Under the pieces are notes generated by a model. That model made no database searches, was not told where the DNA came from, and saw only the letters and a program-made list of their open reading frames with translations. Shown piece by piece: positions 7,748-16,063 of a DNA stretch of 64,000 nucleotides; within the stretch, counting starts at the first letter, position 1; every line of letters begins with the position of its first letter. The position numbers were made by a program, and so were the translations under genes. The DNA comes from Methylobacterium segetis (GTDB lineage: Bacteria > Pseudomonadota > Alphaproteobacteria > Rhizobiales > Beijerinckiaceae), in contig NZ_SMNT01000253.1 in assembly GCF_004348265.1 (NCBI RefSeq), forward strand, positions 26,877-90,876, read 5' to 3'.

Positions 7748-8521
7748 ATGACGAGCGACGGCCAGACGGCGGCACGATCGGGCCAGGGGAGCGTCGCATC
7801 CGCCCCCTGTCCGGCCCCGGGGCACGTCGCCATCATCATGGACGGGAACGGGCGCTGGGCCGCGCGCCGCGGGCTGCCCCGCGTCGAGGGGCACCGGCGC
7901 GGCGTCGAGGCCGTGCGGCGCGCCGTGCGCTCGGCCATCGACCTCGGCATCCGCTACCTCACGATCTACAGCTTCTCCTCCGAGAATTGGCGGCGCCCGC
8001 CGGCCGAGGTCTCCGACCTGATGGGCCTCCTCAAGCTGTTCGTGCGTCGCGACCTCGCGGATCTCCATTCCAACAACGTCCGCATCCGCATCATCGGCGA
8101 GCGCGAGGGGCTGAGCCCCGACATCGCCGCCGTCCTGCGCGAGGCCGAGGAGCGCACGCGCGCCAATACCGGGCTCACCCTCGTCGTCGCCTTCAATTAC
8201 GGCGGGCGCCAGGAGATCCTGAGCGCCGTGCGCCGCCTCGCCGCGGCGGTCGCCGAGGGCCGCCTCGCGCCGGAGGCGATCGACGCCTCGCGGATCGCCG
8301 ACGCCCTCGACACGGCCGGCATCCCGGACCCGGACCTCGTGATCCGCACCTCCGGCGAGCAGCGCCTCTCGAACTTCCTGACCTGGCAGACCGCCTACTC
8401 GGAATACGTCATCGTGCCGGAATTCTGGCCGGACTTCGACCACGCGGCCTTCGCGGCCGCGATCGACGAGTTCCACCGGCGCGACCGACGCTTCGGCGGC
8501 CTCAGCCAGAAGGCCGGATGA
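7748..8521 (+). CDS. uppS: Undecaprenyl diphosphate synthase
   Basis: The enzyme condenses farnesyl diphosphate with isopentenyl diphosphate to make the C55 lipid carrier for peptidoglycan and O-antigen. HVAIIMDGNGRWA carries the catalytic Asp (Asp32 from this start), and SFSSENWRRP and VIRTSGEQRLSNFL are family blocks. From the ATG at 7748 the length is 257 residues, close to the usual 250. An in-frame ATG 90 nt upstream (7658) would add a basic, low-complexity extension and is less likely. The stop overlaps the start of cdsA, indicating coupled translation. Confidence 0.95.
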   Translation: MTSDGQTAARSGQGSVASAPCPAPGHVAIIMDGNGRWAARRGLPRVEGHRRGVEAVRRAVRSAIDLGIRYLTIYSFSSENWRRPPAEVSDLMGLLKLFVRRDLADLHSNNVRIRIIGEREGLSPDIAAVLREAEERTRANTGLTLVVAFNYGGRQEILSAVRRLAAAVAEGRLAPEAIDASRIADALDTAGIPDPDLVIRTSGEQRLSNFLTWQTAYSEYVIVPEFWPDFDHAAFAAAIDEFHRRDRRFGGLSQKAG

Positions 8522-9393
8522 TGAGCGCCGCCGGCGAGGTCCGCCCGAGCCCGGTTTCGGGCCGCCCCCGCCTGGGCGGGCGCGAATTCGTCCTCCGCGT
8601 CGTCTCGGGCGTGATCCTCGCCGGCATCGTCGTCGCGACGCTCGTCGAGGGCGGCTGGCCCTTCGCCCTGGTCTGGCTCGTGGCGGGCATCGTCGGCGCG
8701 GCCGAGTGGATCGGCATGAGCCGCACCCGGCCGGGCGGCTTCCTGATCGTCCTGATCGGCGCGACGCTCGGCGGCCTCGCGCTCTGCGCGCAGTCGGGCA
8801 CGTCGCCGCTGGCCTCGCTCGCCGTGTTCGTCGCCGGCGCCGCGGCCGTGCTCGCGGTCGCGGCCGGGGGTTGGGGGCGCCTGCGCGCGCTGGCGGCCCT
8901 CGCCGCGGCGGCCGTGATCGTGCTGGTGCCCTCGGCCCTGCGCGACGATCCCGCGATCGGCATCGTCGGGCCGGCCTGGATGTTCGCCGTCGTCTGGTCG
9001 ACGGACATCGCCGCCTACTTCACCGGCCGCAGCCTCGGCGGCCCCAAGCTGATGCCCCGGGTCTCGCCGAAGAAGACGTGGTCGGGGGCGATCGGCGGCC
9101 TCCTCGCCGCGGTCGCGGCCGGCACCGGGCTGATGGCGCTCGCCCGGCTCTACGGCTGGAGCAGCCTCGCCGAGGCGCCCCTGGAGCAGATCGCCCTCGC
9201 CAGCGCCGTCGCCTCGATCCTCAGCCAGGCCGGCGACCTCGTCGAATCGGGCCTGAAGCGGGTCTACGGCGTCAAGGATTCCGGCCGCTCGATCCCCGGC
9301 CACGGCGGCGTCATGGACCGGCTCGACGGCTTCTTCGCCGTCGCCCTCCTCGTCGGCCTCTACCTCGTCCTGCGCCGCCTCGCGGCGGCCTGA
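8518..9393 (+). CDS. cdsA: Phosphatidate cytidylyltransferase
   Basis: This integral membrane enzyme makes CDP-diacylglycerol from phosphatidate and CTP for phospholipid synthesis. The C-terminal family signature is present (SGLKRVYGVKDSGRSIPGHG followed by GVMDRLDG). About seven or eight hydrophobic segments precede it. Two adjacent ATG codons (8518 and 8521) could start it; 8518 gives an ATGA overlap with the uppS stop. The 291-residue length is normal. It sits between uppS and dxr as in many alphaproteobacteria. Confidence 0.95.
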   Translation: MMSAAGEVRPSPVSGRPRLGGREFVLRVVSGVILAGIVVATLVEGGWPFALVWLVAGIVGAAEWIGMSRTRPGGFLIVLIGATLGGLALCAQSGTSPLASLAVFVAGAAAVLAVAAGGWGRLRALAALAAAAVIVLVPSALRDDPAIGIVGPAWMFAVVWSTDIAAYFTGRSLGGPKLMPRVSPKKTWSGAIGGLLAAVAAGTGLMALARLYGWSSLAEAPLEQIALASAVASILSQAGDLVESGLKRVYGVKDSGRSIPGHGGVMDRLDGFFAVALLVGLYLVLRRLAAA

Positions 9394-9405
9394 AGGAGCC
9401 TGCCC

Positions 9406-10584
9406 GTGTCTCTCACCGTCACCATCCTCGGGGCCACAGGCTCGATCGGCCGCTCGACCGCGGATCTCCTCGCCCAGCACGACGGCCGCTTCCGCGTCGG
9501 CGCCCTCGTTGGCGGGAAGGACGCGGCAGCGCTCGCCAAGCTCGCCCGCGAGATGCGCGCCGAGTTCGCCGCGCTCGCCGACGAGAGCGCCGGCCCGGCC
9601 CTGCGCGAGGCGCTCTCCGGCTCCGGCATCGCCTGCGGCGCCGGCGAGAGCGCGGTGCTGGAGGCGGCCTCCCGCGAGGCCGACATCGTGGTCGCGGCGG
9701 TGAGCGGCGCGGCGGGCCTCAAGCCGACCCACGCGGCGCTGCGCCTCGGCCGCACCATCGCGCTCGCCAACAAGGAGAGCCTCGTCTGCGCGGGCCACGC
9801 CTTCATGCGCGACGCCGCCCGCTACGAGGCGCGCCTGCTGCCCGTCGATTCCGAGCACAACGCGCTCGCCCAGGCCCTCGGCGACGGCCGCGTCTCGGAC
9901 GTGGCCAAGATGACCATCACGGCCTCCGGCGGCCCGTTCCGGACCTGGACGCGCGAGCGCATCCAGGCGGCCTCGCCGGCCGAGGCGGCGGCCCATCCGA
10001 CCTGGTCGATGGGCATGAAGATCAACATCGATTCCGCCTCCCTGATGAACAAGGGGCTGGAGCTGATCGAGGCGCACCACCTGTTCGCGATCGAGCCGGA
10101 GCGGCTCGACGTGATCGTGCACCCGCAATCGATCGTGCACGGCCTCGTCTACTGGCGCGACGGCGCCGTGACCGCGGGCCTCGCCATGCCCGACATGCGG
10201 GTGCCGATCGCCCATTGCCTCGGCCTGGGCGACCGGCTCTCGATCGCGCGCGGGCGGAATCTCGACCTCGCGGCGGCCGGCAGCCTCACCTTCGAGCCCG
10301 CCGACGAGACCCGCTTTCCCTGCCTCGCGATCGCCCGCGCGGCGCTGGCCGAGGGCGGGGCCGCGCCGACCGTGATGAACGCGGCCAACGAGATCGCGGT
10401 CGCCGCCTTCATCCGCGGCGAGATCGCTTTCTACGGCATCGCCGATCTGGTGGGGCGGGCCTGCGAGCACGTCGCCGGCACCTATCGGACGGCGCCCGCC
10501 GACGTCGAGGAGGCGCTGGCCATCGACGCGCATGTGCGCGCCTGGAGCGGCAAGGCCCTGCCGCAGCAGCGCGCCGCGGGCTGA
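9406..10584 (+). CDS. dxr: 1-deoxy-D-xylulose 5-phosphate reductoisomerase
   Basis: The enzyme converts DXP to MEP with NADPH and a divalent metal, the first committed step of the MEP isoprenoid pathway, which feeds UppS upstream. The N-terminal NADPH loop GATGSIG, NKESLV, the metal-site segment DSEHNALAQ, SGGPFRT and HPTWSMGMKINIDSASLMNK are all present. Translation starts at a GTG at 9406, with AAGGAG 7 nt upstream. The 392-residue length is typical. The stop is only 7 bp from the stop of the convergent tetR gene. In many relatives rseP comes next; here an efflux cassette is inserted. Confidence 0.96.
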   Translation: MSLTVTILGATGSIGRSTADLLAQHDGRFRVGALVGGKDAAALAKLAREMRAEFAALADESAGPALREALSGSGIACGAGESAVLEAASREADIVVAAVSGAAGLKPTHAALRLGRTIALANKESLVCAGHAFMRDAARYEARLLPVDSEHNALAQALGDGRVSDVAKMTITASGGPFRTWTRERIQAASPAEAAAHPTWSMGMKINIDSASLMNKGLELIEAHHLFAIEPERLDVIVHPQSIVHGLVYWRDGAVTAGLAMPDMRVPIAHCLGLGDRLSIARGRNLDLAAAGSLTFEPADETRFPCLAIARAALAEGGAAPTVMNAANEIAVAAFIRGEIAFYGIADLVGRACEHVAGTYRTAPADVEEALAIDAHVRAWSGKALPQQRAAG

Positions 10585-10591
10585 GGCAGGC

Positions 10592-11236
10592 TCAGGCCGC
10601 CGGGCCGTAGGCCGCGAAGAAGACGCGCACCGCCTCCTCGACCCGGTAGCGCATCTCGGCCTCCGTCACGGGTCCGCCGGCGCAGAACAGGAGCCGGGTC
10701 AGCAGGCCGGCCTGCGTCAGGTGGAGGAAGTGCTTGGCCGCGAGGTCGGGATCGGCGATCACCAGCCGCCCGGCCGCGACCTGCGTCCTGAGATAGGCCG
10801 CGAGCCGCGCCGCCCCCTGCGCCGGGCCAGCCTCGAAGAAGGCTTGGCCGAAGCGGGGAAACTTCTCGCTCGCGCCGATCACCATGCGGATCACCTGGAC
10901 GTGCTCCGGCCGGATCATCTCGGTCAGGTAGGTGAGGCCGAGGCGCATCAGCACCGCGCGCACATCCGGATCGTCCGCGTCGAGGCGGAACAGGGCCTCG
11001 GCGAGGCAGCGCTTCTCCTCCAGAGTCAGCGCCTCGAACAGCGCCTCCTTGCTGTCGAAGTAGACGTAGAGCGTGCCCTTCGAGACGCCGGCCGCCCGGG
11101 CGATCTCGCCCATGCTCGCGCCGTCGAATCCGGAGCCGAGGAACACGGCGCGCGCGCCGTCGAGGATCTGCCGGCGCTTGTAGCCGTCCGCAGAGGTGCG
11201 ACCGGCAGGCTCCAGGATCGCGGCGTCGCTCGTCAT
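10592..11236 (-). CDS. TetR/AcrR-family repressor of the adjacent efflux genes
   Basis: The 214-residue protein has an N-terminal helix-turn-helix (GASMGEIARAAGVSKGTLYV YFDSKEAL) typical of TetR, and a ligand-binding C-terminal domain resembling the AefR-like group. The ATG at 11236 is preferred; longer in-frame starts would add a poorly conserved tail running into the operator. It is divergent from the hlyD-mfs pair, and two near-identical palindromes lie in the shared promoter region, so it most likely represses the pump and itself until a toxic ligand binds. The ligand cannot be deduced. Confidence 0.9.
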   Translation of the reverse strand: MTSDAAILEPAGRTSADGYKRRQILDGARAVFLGSGFDGASMGEIARAAGVSKGTLYVYFDSKEALFEALTLEEKRCLAEALFRLDADDPDVRAVLMRLGLTYLTEMIRPEHVQVIRMVIGASEKFPRFGQAFFEAGPAQGAARLAAYLRTQVAAGRLVIADPDLAAKHFLHLTQAGLLTRLLFCAGGPVTEAEMRYRVEEAVRVFFAAYGPAA

Positions 11237-11343
11237 CGTCGTCTCACTCACGCACCAAGCCGGCATTCTGGCGGATTCGCTCACGGCGCGAAATCCGGGC
11301 GGCCCGCCGTCGCGTCGCGACGGCCGCGCTGTCCGAGAATGCA

Positions 11344-11372
11344 TTGACCGAACCGTTCAGTCATCATAGATA
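11344..11372 (+). promoter_or_regulatory. Predicted promoter of the efflux operon, overlapping operator O1
   Basis: TTGACC (11344-11349) and TAGATA (11367-11372) are separated by 17 nt. The -35 element lies inside the first palindrome, as expected for a repressed promoter. The -10 match is moderate. Confidence 0.45.
11345..11363. promoter_or_regulatory. TetR operator O1
   Basis: TGACCGAACCGTTCAGTCA is a 9+1+9 palindrome with a single mismatch. It matches O2 closely and lies in the tetR-hlyD divergent region. Confidence 0.75.
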
Positions 11373-11411
11373 TGTCCTGTCGCTCCGTCGGGGTCAACCT
11401 GCGCGGAGGCT

Positions 11412-11430
11412 TGACCGAACGGTTCGGTCA
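11412..11430. promoter_or_regulatory. TetR operator O2
   Basis: TGACCGAACGGTTCGGTCA is a perfect 9+1+9 palindrome, 67 bp centre-to-centre from O1 and 22 bp before the hlyD start. Such 19-bp near-perfect palindromes are typical for TetR dimers. Confidence 0.8.
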
Positions 11431-11451
11431 GAGATTGCAACGGGTGAGCCG

Positions 11452-12678
11452 ATGTCCCTGCGCGAGGACGAGACCGCGAGGCACGAGACGATCACGACGA
11501 GCCCCGACGAGGCGGCGGACGAGGTCCCCGCATCGCGCGTGCCCGGAACCGTGCCGGCTCTCGCCACAGCTCCGGCCCCGGTCGTCCTCGCCCCGAGCCC
11601 GCCTCCGCGCCGCCGCCGCGTGCGCAGGCTCGCGCTCCTCCTGCTGCTCGCGGCGGCGCTCAGTGGCGGCGGCTACAAGGCCTACGATTGGTGGACGCTC
11701 GGCCGCTTCTTCGTCTCGACGGACGATGCCTACGTGCAGGCCGACATCTCCGTTCTCGCGGCCAAGGTCCCCGGCTACCTCGCCGCCGTTCCCGTCCGCA
11801 ACGGGCAGTCGGTCCGCAAGGGCGACGTGATCGCGACGCTCGACGACGGCGATTACCGCCTCGCTCTCGAGGCGGCGCACGACAAGCTCCTGACCCAGCA
11901 GGCGACGATCGGCCGGATCGGCCACCAGATCGAGGCGGCTCAGGCGCAGATCGCGCAAGGCGTCGCCCAGATCGACGCCGCCAGGGCCGACGCGGTCCGC
12001 GCATCCGCCGATTACGGTCGCCAGCAGGCGCTGGAGAAGTCGGATTTCGTGGCGAAGTCCCGCATCGAGCAGGCCCGCGCCGACCGCGACCGCACGGATG
12101 CGGCCGTGAAGGGGGCCGAAGCCTCGCTCGCGGCCACCAAGGCCAATGTCGAGGTTCTGCGCGCGCAGCGACGCGAGGCGGAGAGCCTCGCGGTGGAACT
12201 GAAGAACGCCGAGGAGAGGGCGGCCCGCGACCTCGCCTTCACGACGATCCGCGCGCCCTTCGACGGGGTCGTCGGCAACAAGGCGGTCGAGGCGGGCGCC
12301 TACGTCTCGCCGGGCTCCCGCGTCGCGGCCCTGGTGCCGCTGCAGAGCGTGCGCGTCGACGCCAACTTCAAGGAGACGCAGCTCGCCCGGATGCGCCCCG
12401 GCCAGCCCGTCCACATCGCGGTCGACGCGTATCCGGACCGGGACATCGTGGGCGAGGTCGAGTTCCTGTCGCCGGCCTCGGGCTCCGTCTTCAGCCTGCT
12501 GCCCCCCGACAACGCCACCGGCAACTTCACCAAGATCGTGCAGCGCCTGCCCGTGCGCATCCGCGTGCCGGAGGCGGTCGCCCGGGAGGGCCTGCTGCGG
12601 CCCGGCCTCTCCGTGACGGCGCGCGTCGACACCCGCGAGGCGGGCGAGGAACGCGTCCGCACCGCGGGCCACGAGTAG
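11452..12678 (+). CDS. HlyD/EmrA-family periplasmic adaptor
   Basis: This 408-residue membrane-fusion protein has a cytoplasmic Pro-rich N-terminus, one transmembrane helix (about residues 58-80), a lipoyl-like half-motif (VPVRNGQSVRKGDVIATLD), a long coiled-coil hairpin rich in Ala, Arg and Glu (about 140-265), and the second half-motif (TTIRAPFDGVVGNKAVEAG). The C-terminal beta domain includes NFKETQLARMRPGQPV, typical of EmrA. It should link the inner-membrane transporter encoded next to an outer-membrane channel; no TolC-like gene is in the window. It starts 22 bp after operator O2. Confidence 0.93.
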   Translation: MSLREDETARHETITTSPDEAADEVPASRVPGTVPALATAPAPVVLAPSPPPRRRRVRRLALLLLLAAALSGGGYKAYDWWTLGRFFVSTDDAYVQADISVLAAKVPGYLAAVPVRNGQSVRKGDVIATLDDGDYRLALEAAHDKLLTQQATIGRIGHQIEAAQAQIAQGVAQIDAARADAVRASADYGRQQALEKSDFVAKSRIEQARADRDRTDAAVKGAEASLAATKANVEVLRAQRREAESLAVELKNAEERAARDLAFTTIRAPFDGVVGNKAVEAGAYVSPGSRVAALVPLQSVRVDANFKETQLARMRPGQPVHIAVDAYPDRDIVGEVEFLSPASGSVFSLLPPDNATGNFTKIVQRLPVRIRVPEAVAREGLLRPGLSVTARVDTREAGEERVRTAGHE

Positions 12679-12693
12679 AAGGCGGGACCCGCC

Positions 12694-14265
12694 ATGGCCG
12701 CACCGGCAGCATCGACCGCCCCCGCCGAGCCGACCCTCGACCGGCGCCGCATGGTGGCGTTCCTCTGCATGGTGTTCGGGATGTTCATGGCGATCCTGGA
12801 CATCCAGATCGTCTCGGCCTCCCTGGCCGAGATCCAGGCGGGCCTCTCGGCCTCGGCCGACGAGATCCCCTGGGTGCAGACGAGCTACCTGATCGCGGAA
12901 GTGATCATGATCCCGCTCTCGGGCTTCCTGTCGCGGGTGATCTCGACGCGCTGGATGTTCACGATCGCGGCGGGCGGCTTCACCCTGATGAGCCTGATGT
13001 GCTCGACCTCGACCACGATCAACGAGATGATCGTCTGGCGGGCGCTGCAGGGCTTCATCGGCGGCGGCATGATCCCGACCGTCTTCGCCTCGGCCTTCAC
13101 GATCTTCCCGCCCTCCAAGCGCCCGATCGTCTCGCCGATGATCGGCCTCGTGGCGACCCTCGCCCCGACGATCGGCCCGACCGTCGGCGGCTACCTGACC
13201 GACCTGTTCTCCTGGCACTGGCTGTTCCTCATCAACATCGTGCCGGGCATCTTCGTCACGGTCTCGACCTACCTCCTCGTCGATTTCGACAAGCCGAACC
13301 TCGACCTGTTCAAGCATTTCGACTGGTTCGGCCTCGCCTTCATGGCGGGCTTCCTCGGCTGCCTCGAATACGTCCTGGAGGAGGGGCCGAACCACGACTG
13401 GCTCGCCGACGAGGCCGTGCTCACCTGCGCGATCGTCTGCGCCGTCTCGGGGATCGCCTTCTTCTGGCGCGCCTTCACGGCCCGCGAGCCGATCGTCGAC
13501 CTGAGGGCCTTCGGCGACCGCAATTTCGCGGCGGGCTGCGTCTTCAGCTTCGTGATGGGCATCGGCCTCTACGGCCTGACCTACCTCTATCCCGTCTATC
13601 TCGGGCGGGTGCGCGGCTACTCGGCGCTGCAGATCGGCGAGACGATGTTCATCTCCGGCCTCGCCATGTTCGCGACCGCGCCGATCGCCGGCCGCTTCTC
13701 GGGGCGCGCCGACCCGCGCGTCCTGATGGCGATCGGCTTCGCGGGCTTCGCCGCCGGCACCTGGATCGTGACCGGGCTCACCAAGGACTGGGACTTCTGG
13801 GAGCTCCTGCTGCCGCAGGTCCTGCGGGGCTGCTCGCTGATGCTGTGCATGATCCCGATCAACAACATCGCGCTCGGCACCCTGCCGCCGGCGCGGATGA
13901 AGAACGCGTCGGGCCTCTACAACCTGACGCGCAATCTCGGCGGCGCCGTCGGGCTTGCCCTCATCAACACGCTGCTGAACGACCGCTGGGACCTGCACCT
14001 CGCCCGGCTCCACGAGCGCTTCACCTGGACGAACGCGGCCGTGCTGGAGCGCCTCGACGCGATGCGCCGCCAGTTCGAGGTGCTCGGGGGCGACGCCAAC
14101 GCGCAGGCGCTGAAGGCGATGGCCAACACGGTGCGGGTGCAGGGCCTGCTGATGAGCTTCTCGGACGTGTTCCTCGTGCTGACCGGGCTCTTCCTCGCCA
14201 TGGCCTGCGCGACGCCCCTGATCCGGCGCCCGCGCGCCGCGGGGCCGGCCGGGGCCGGCCATTGA
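12694..14265 (+). CDS. DHA2-family MFS multidrug transporter (EmrB-like)
   Basis: The 523-residue protein has about 14 predicted transmembrane helices, the DHA2 arrangement. TM1 contains MAILDIQIVSASL with the family Asp, and motif C-like glycines lie in TM5 (APTIGPTVGGYLTD). It should export hydrophobic compounds by proton antiport, working with the HlyD protein 15 nt upstream in the same operon. The position between dxr and rseP is not part of the conserved alphaproteobacterial order, so the tetR-hlyD-mfs cassette looks like an insertion. The specific substrate is unknown. Confidence 0.93.
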   Translation: MAAPAASTAPAEPTLDRRRMVAFLCMVFGMFMAILDIQIVSASLAEIQAGLSASADEIPWVQTSYLIAEVIMIPLSGFLSRVISTRWMFTIAAGGFTLMSLMCSTSTTINEMIVWRALQGFIGGGMIPTVFASAFTIFPPSKRPIVSPMIGLVATLAPTIGPTVGGYLTDLFSWHWLFLINIVPGIFVTVSTYLLVDFDKPNLDLFKHFDWFGLAFMAGFLGCLEYVLEEGPNHDWLADEAVLTCAIVCAVSGIAFFWRAFTAREPIVDLRAFGDRNFAAGCVFSFVMGIGLYGLTYLYPVYLGRVRGYSALQIGETMFISGLAMFATAPIAGRFSGRADPRVLMAIGFAGFAAGTWIVTGLTKDWDFWELLLPQVLRGCSLMLCMIPINNIALGTLPPARMKNASGLYNLTRNLGGAVGLALINTLLNDRWDLHLARLHERFTWTNAAVLERLDAMRRQFEVLGGDANAQALKAMANTVRVQGLLMSFSDVFLVLTGLFLAMACATPLIRRPRAAGPAGAGH

Positions 14266-14446
14266 AGCGCCGCGAATAGCGGGGAAAACGGGCGCTCCCG
14301 GAGCGGGGCGCTCGCCTGCCGGTGCGGCGCGTGCGACCTTCCCGCCCCCTCACGCGGGTTTGCGTTGGCTTGGCGGCCTCCCGATCTGCTAGACGGATGC
14401 CGACAGGCAAGGATGCGGCCCGGCGCGGGCCCCGAGGAACGACGGC

Positions 14447-15604
14447 ATGGACTTTCTGAACGCCATGGTCGGCACGGCCGGCGGCTTCTTCGGCGCGGTG
14501 ATCCCCTTCCTGATCGTGCTGACCATCGTGGTCTTCGTGCACGAGATGGGGCACTTCCTGGTCGGGCGCTGGTGCGGGGTCGGCGTCAACGCCTTCTCGA
14601 TCGGGTTCGGGCCGGAGATCGTCGGCTTCAACGACCGGCACGGCACCCGCTGGAAGCTCTGCGCCATCCCGCTCGGCGGCTACGTGAAATTCTACGGGGA
14701 CGCCAACGGCGCCAGCATCCCGGACCCGGAGGCGGTGGCCCGGATGAGCCCGCGCGAGCGAGCGATCAGCTTCCCGACGCAGCCCGTCGCCAAGCGCGCG
14801 GCGATCGTCGCGGCCGGCCCGGTCGCGAACTTCATCCTGGCGATCGCGCTCTTCGGCGGCGCCATCTGGCTCGGCGGGCGCTACGAGCTGCCGCCGCGCG
14901 TCGAGGCGGTGATGCCCAACAGCGCCGCCGCGCGCGCCGGCTTCCAGCCGGGCGACGTCATCAAGGCGATCGACGGCAAGCCGGTCGGCAACTTCATCGC
15001 CATGCAGCGCACGGTCTCGGCGAGCGCCGACTCGACCCTCACCTTCACGGTGGAGCGCGCGGGCAGCGAGACGCAGGTCGTCGCGACGCCCGAGGTCTAC
15101 GAGGAGCGCACGCCCTTCGGCCGCCACCGGCTCGGGCGCCTCGGCATCCAGGGCCCGAAGGGCAGCGAGGCGAAGCTCGTCGAGTACGGCCCGGTCCAGT
15201 CCCTCGTGCTCGGCGTGCAGGAGACCTACTTCGTGGTCGACCGCACCTTCGACTATCTCGGCAAGCTGGTGACGGGCCGCGAATCCGCCGACCAGCTCTC
15301 GGGGCCGATCGGCATCGCCCGGGTCTCGGGCGAGGTCGCCAAGGCCGGCGGCGTCGGCGGCCTCGTCGGGCTCGTCGCGCTCCTGTCGGTCTCGATCGGC
15401 CTCCTCAACCTGTTCCCGGTGCCGCTCCTCGATGGCGGGCACCTGATGTTCTACGCCTTCGAGGCCGTGCGCGGGCGGCCCTTGAGCGAGCGCGCGCAGG
15501 AGATCGGCTTCCGCATCGGCCTCGCGCTGGTGCTGATGCTGATGCTGTTCGCCGCCTGGAACGACATCCTCAATCTCGGCGCCTCCTGGGGCCGCGGCAC
15601 CTGA
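14447..15604 (+). CDS. rseP: RIP zinc metalloprotease RseP/MmpA
   Basis: This site-2 protease cleaves transmembrane substrates such as anti-sigma factors within the inner membrane. The zinc motif HEMGH lies at residues 32-36 in the first helix, a single recognisable PDZ domain at about 125-215 (ARAGFQPGDVIKAIDGKPVG), and the third metal ligand region near the end (NLFPVPLLDGGHL). Four membrane segments are visible. The 385-residue length, with one PDZ domain, matches the shorter alphaproteobacterial form rather than the two-PDZ E. coli protein. A GAGGAA ribosome-binding site precedes the ATG. It sits directly before bamA, linking envelope stress to outer-membrane assembly. Confidence 0.95.
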   Translation: MDFLNAMVGTAGGFFGAVIPFLIVLTIVVFVHEMGHFLVGRWCGVGVNAFSIGFGPEIVGFNDRHGTRWKLCAIPLGGYVKFYGDANGASIPDPEAVARMSPRERAISFPTQPVAKRAAIVAAGPVANFILAIALFGGAIWLGGRYELPPRVEAVMPNSAAARAGFQPGDVIKAIDGKPVGNFIAMQRTVSASADSTLTFTVERAGSETQVVATPEVYEERTPFGRHRLGRLGIQGPKGSEAKLVEYGPVQSLVLGVQETYFVVDRTFDYLGKLVTGRESADQLSGPIGIARVSGEVAKAGGVGGLVGLVALLSVSIGLLNLFPVPLLDGGHLMFYAFEAVRGRPLSERAQEIGFRIGLALVLMLMLFAAWNDILNLGASWGRGT

Positions 15605-15631
15605 GCCGAACCCCGACGCGTCCGCCGCGAG

Positions 15632-15657
15632 GGCCCGCCGCGATCCGGCGGGCCTTT
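15632..15657 (+). terminator. Rho-independent terminator after rseP
   Basis: GGCCCGCCG (15632-15640) pairs perfectly with CGGCGGGCC (15646-15654) around a 5-nt loop and is followed by TTT and then CGCGTTT. It lies 28 nt after the rseP stop, so bamA probably has its own promoter. Confidence 0.75.
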
Positions 15658-16063
15658 CGCGTTTCGAGGGAGATGAATGCATTCCCAGCAACCGGCGGTC
15701 GCACGGGCGCCGCGCGCAGGGCGGATTTCGGCCATATTCGGACGGCGCCGGGCGGCGCGCGCCGGCGCCGTCAAGGTTGACGAGCCGTTGACGTGATCGC
15801 GCACCGTTTTGAAAAGCCTCGCGAATCCGCGAATTTACGCGCCGTTCACCCTGATGCGCGATGCTGAGGAAATCTCCCGCATCGTTAAGTGGCGCGAAGG
15901 CCACGACCCTCCAAAATCCCAAGGAGCGGGTTCCTCGGAGCGTTTGCTTCGGTAGGGAATCCCGCTAGAAGCTGGGCTGGGACCAGATGGCAGGACGGTC
16001 GGGCAACGGCTGCCTGCCTACGGGTGCGAACCCGTGCCGATAAAAACACAGACGGGCGATTAC
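15658..16063 (+). promoter_or_regulatory. bamA upstream region with structured leader
   Basis: About 400 nt without a gene separate the rseP terminator from bamA. Two TTGACG hexamers lie at 15777 and 15788, but neither has a convincing -10 partner. The last 80 nt can fold: GGCAGG (15989-15994) pairs with CCTGCC (16013-16018), and CGGGT-GCGA-ACCCG (16021-16034) forms a hairpin with a GNRA tetraloop, extendable by an A-T and a G-U pair. An A-rich single strand (TAAAAACACA) follows before the start codon. This may be a regulatory leader; I do not recognise a known riboswitch. Confidence 0.4.

Noticed and set aside
5048..8476. Very long open frame (1142 codons) antisense to tsf, pyrH, frr and uppS
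   Set aside because: The plus strand holds four well-conserved genes; long antisense frames are expected in 70 % GC DNA because stop codons are AT-rich. The translation has no domain and a skewed composition.
15777..15793. Two TTGACG hexamers as bamA promoters
   Set aside because: No acceptable -10 element lies 16-18 nt downstream of either hexamer.
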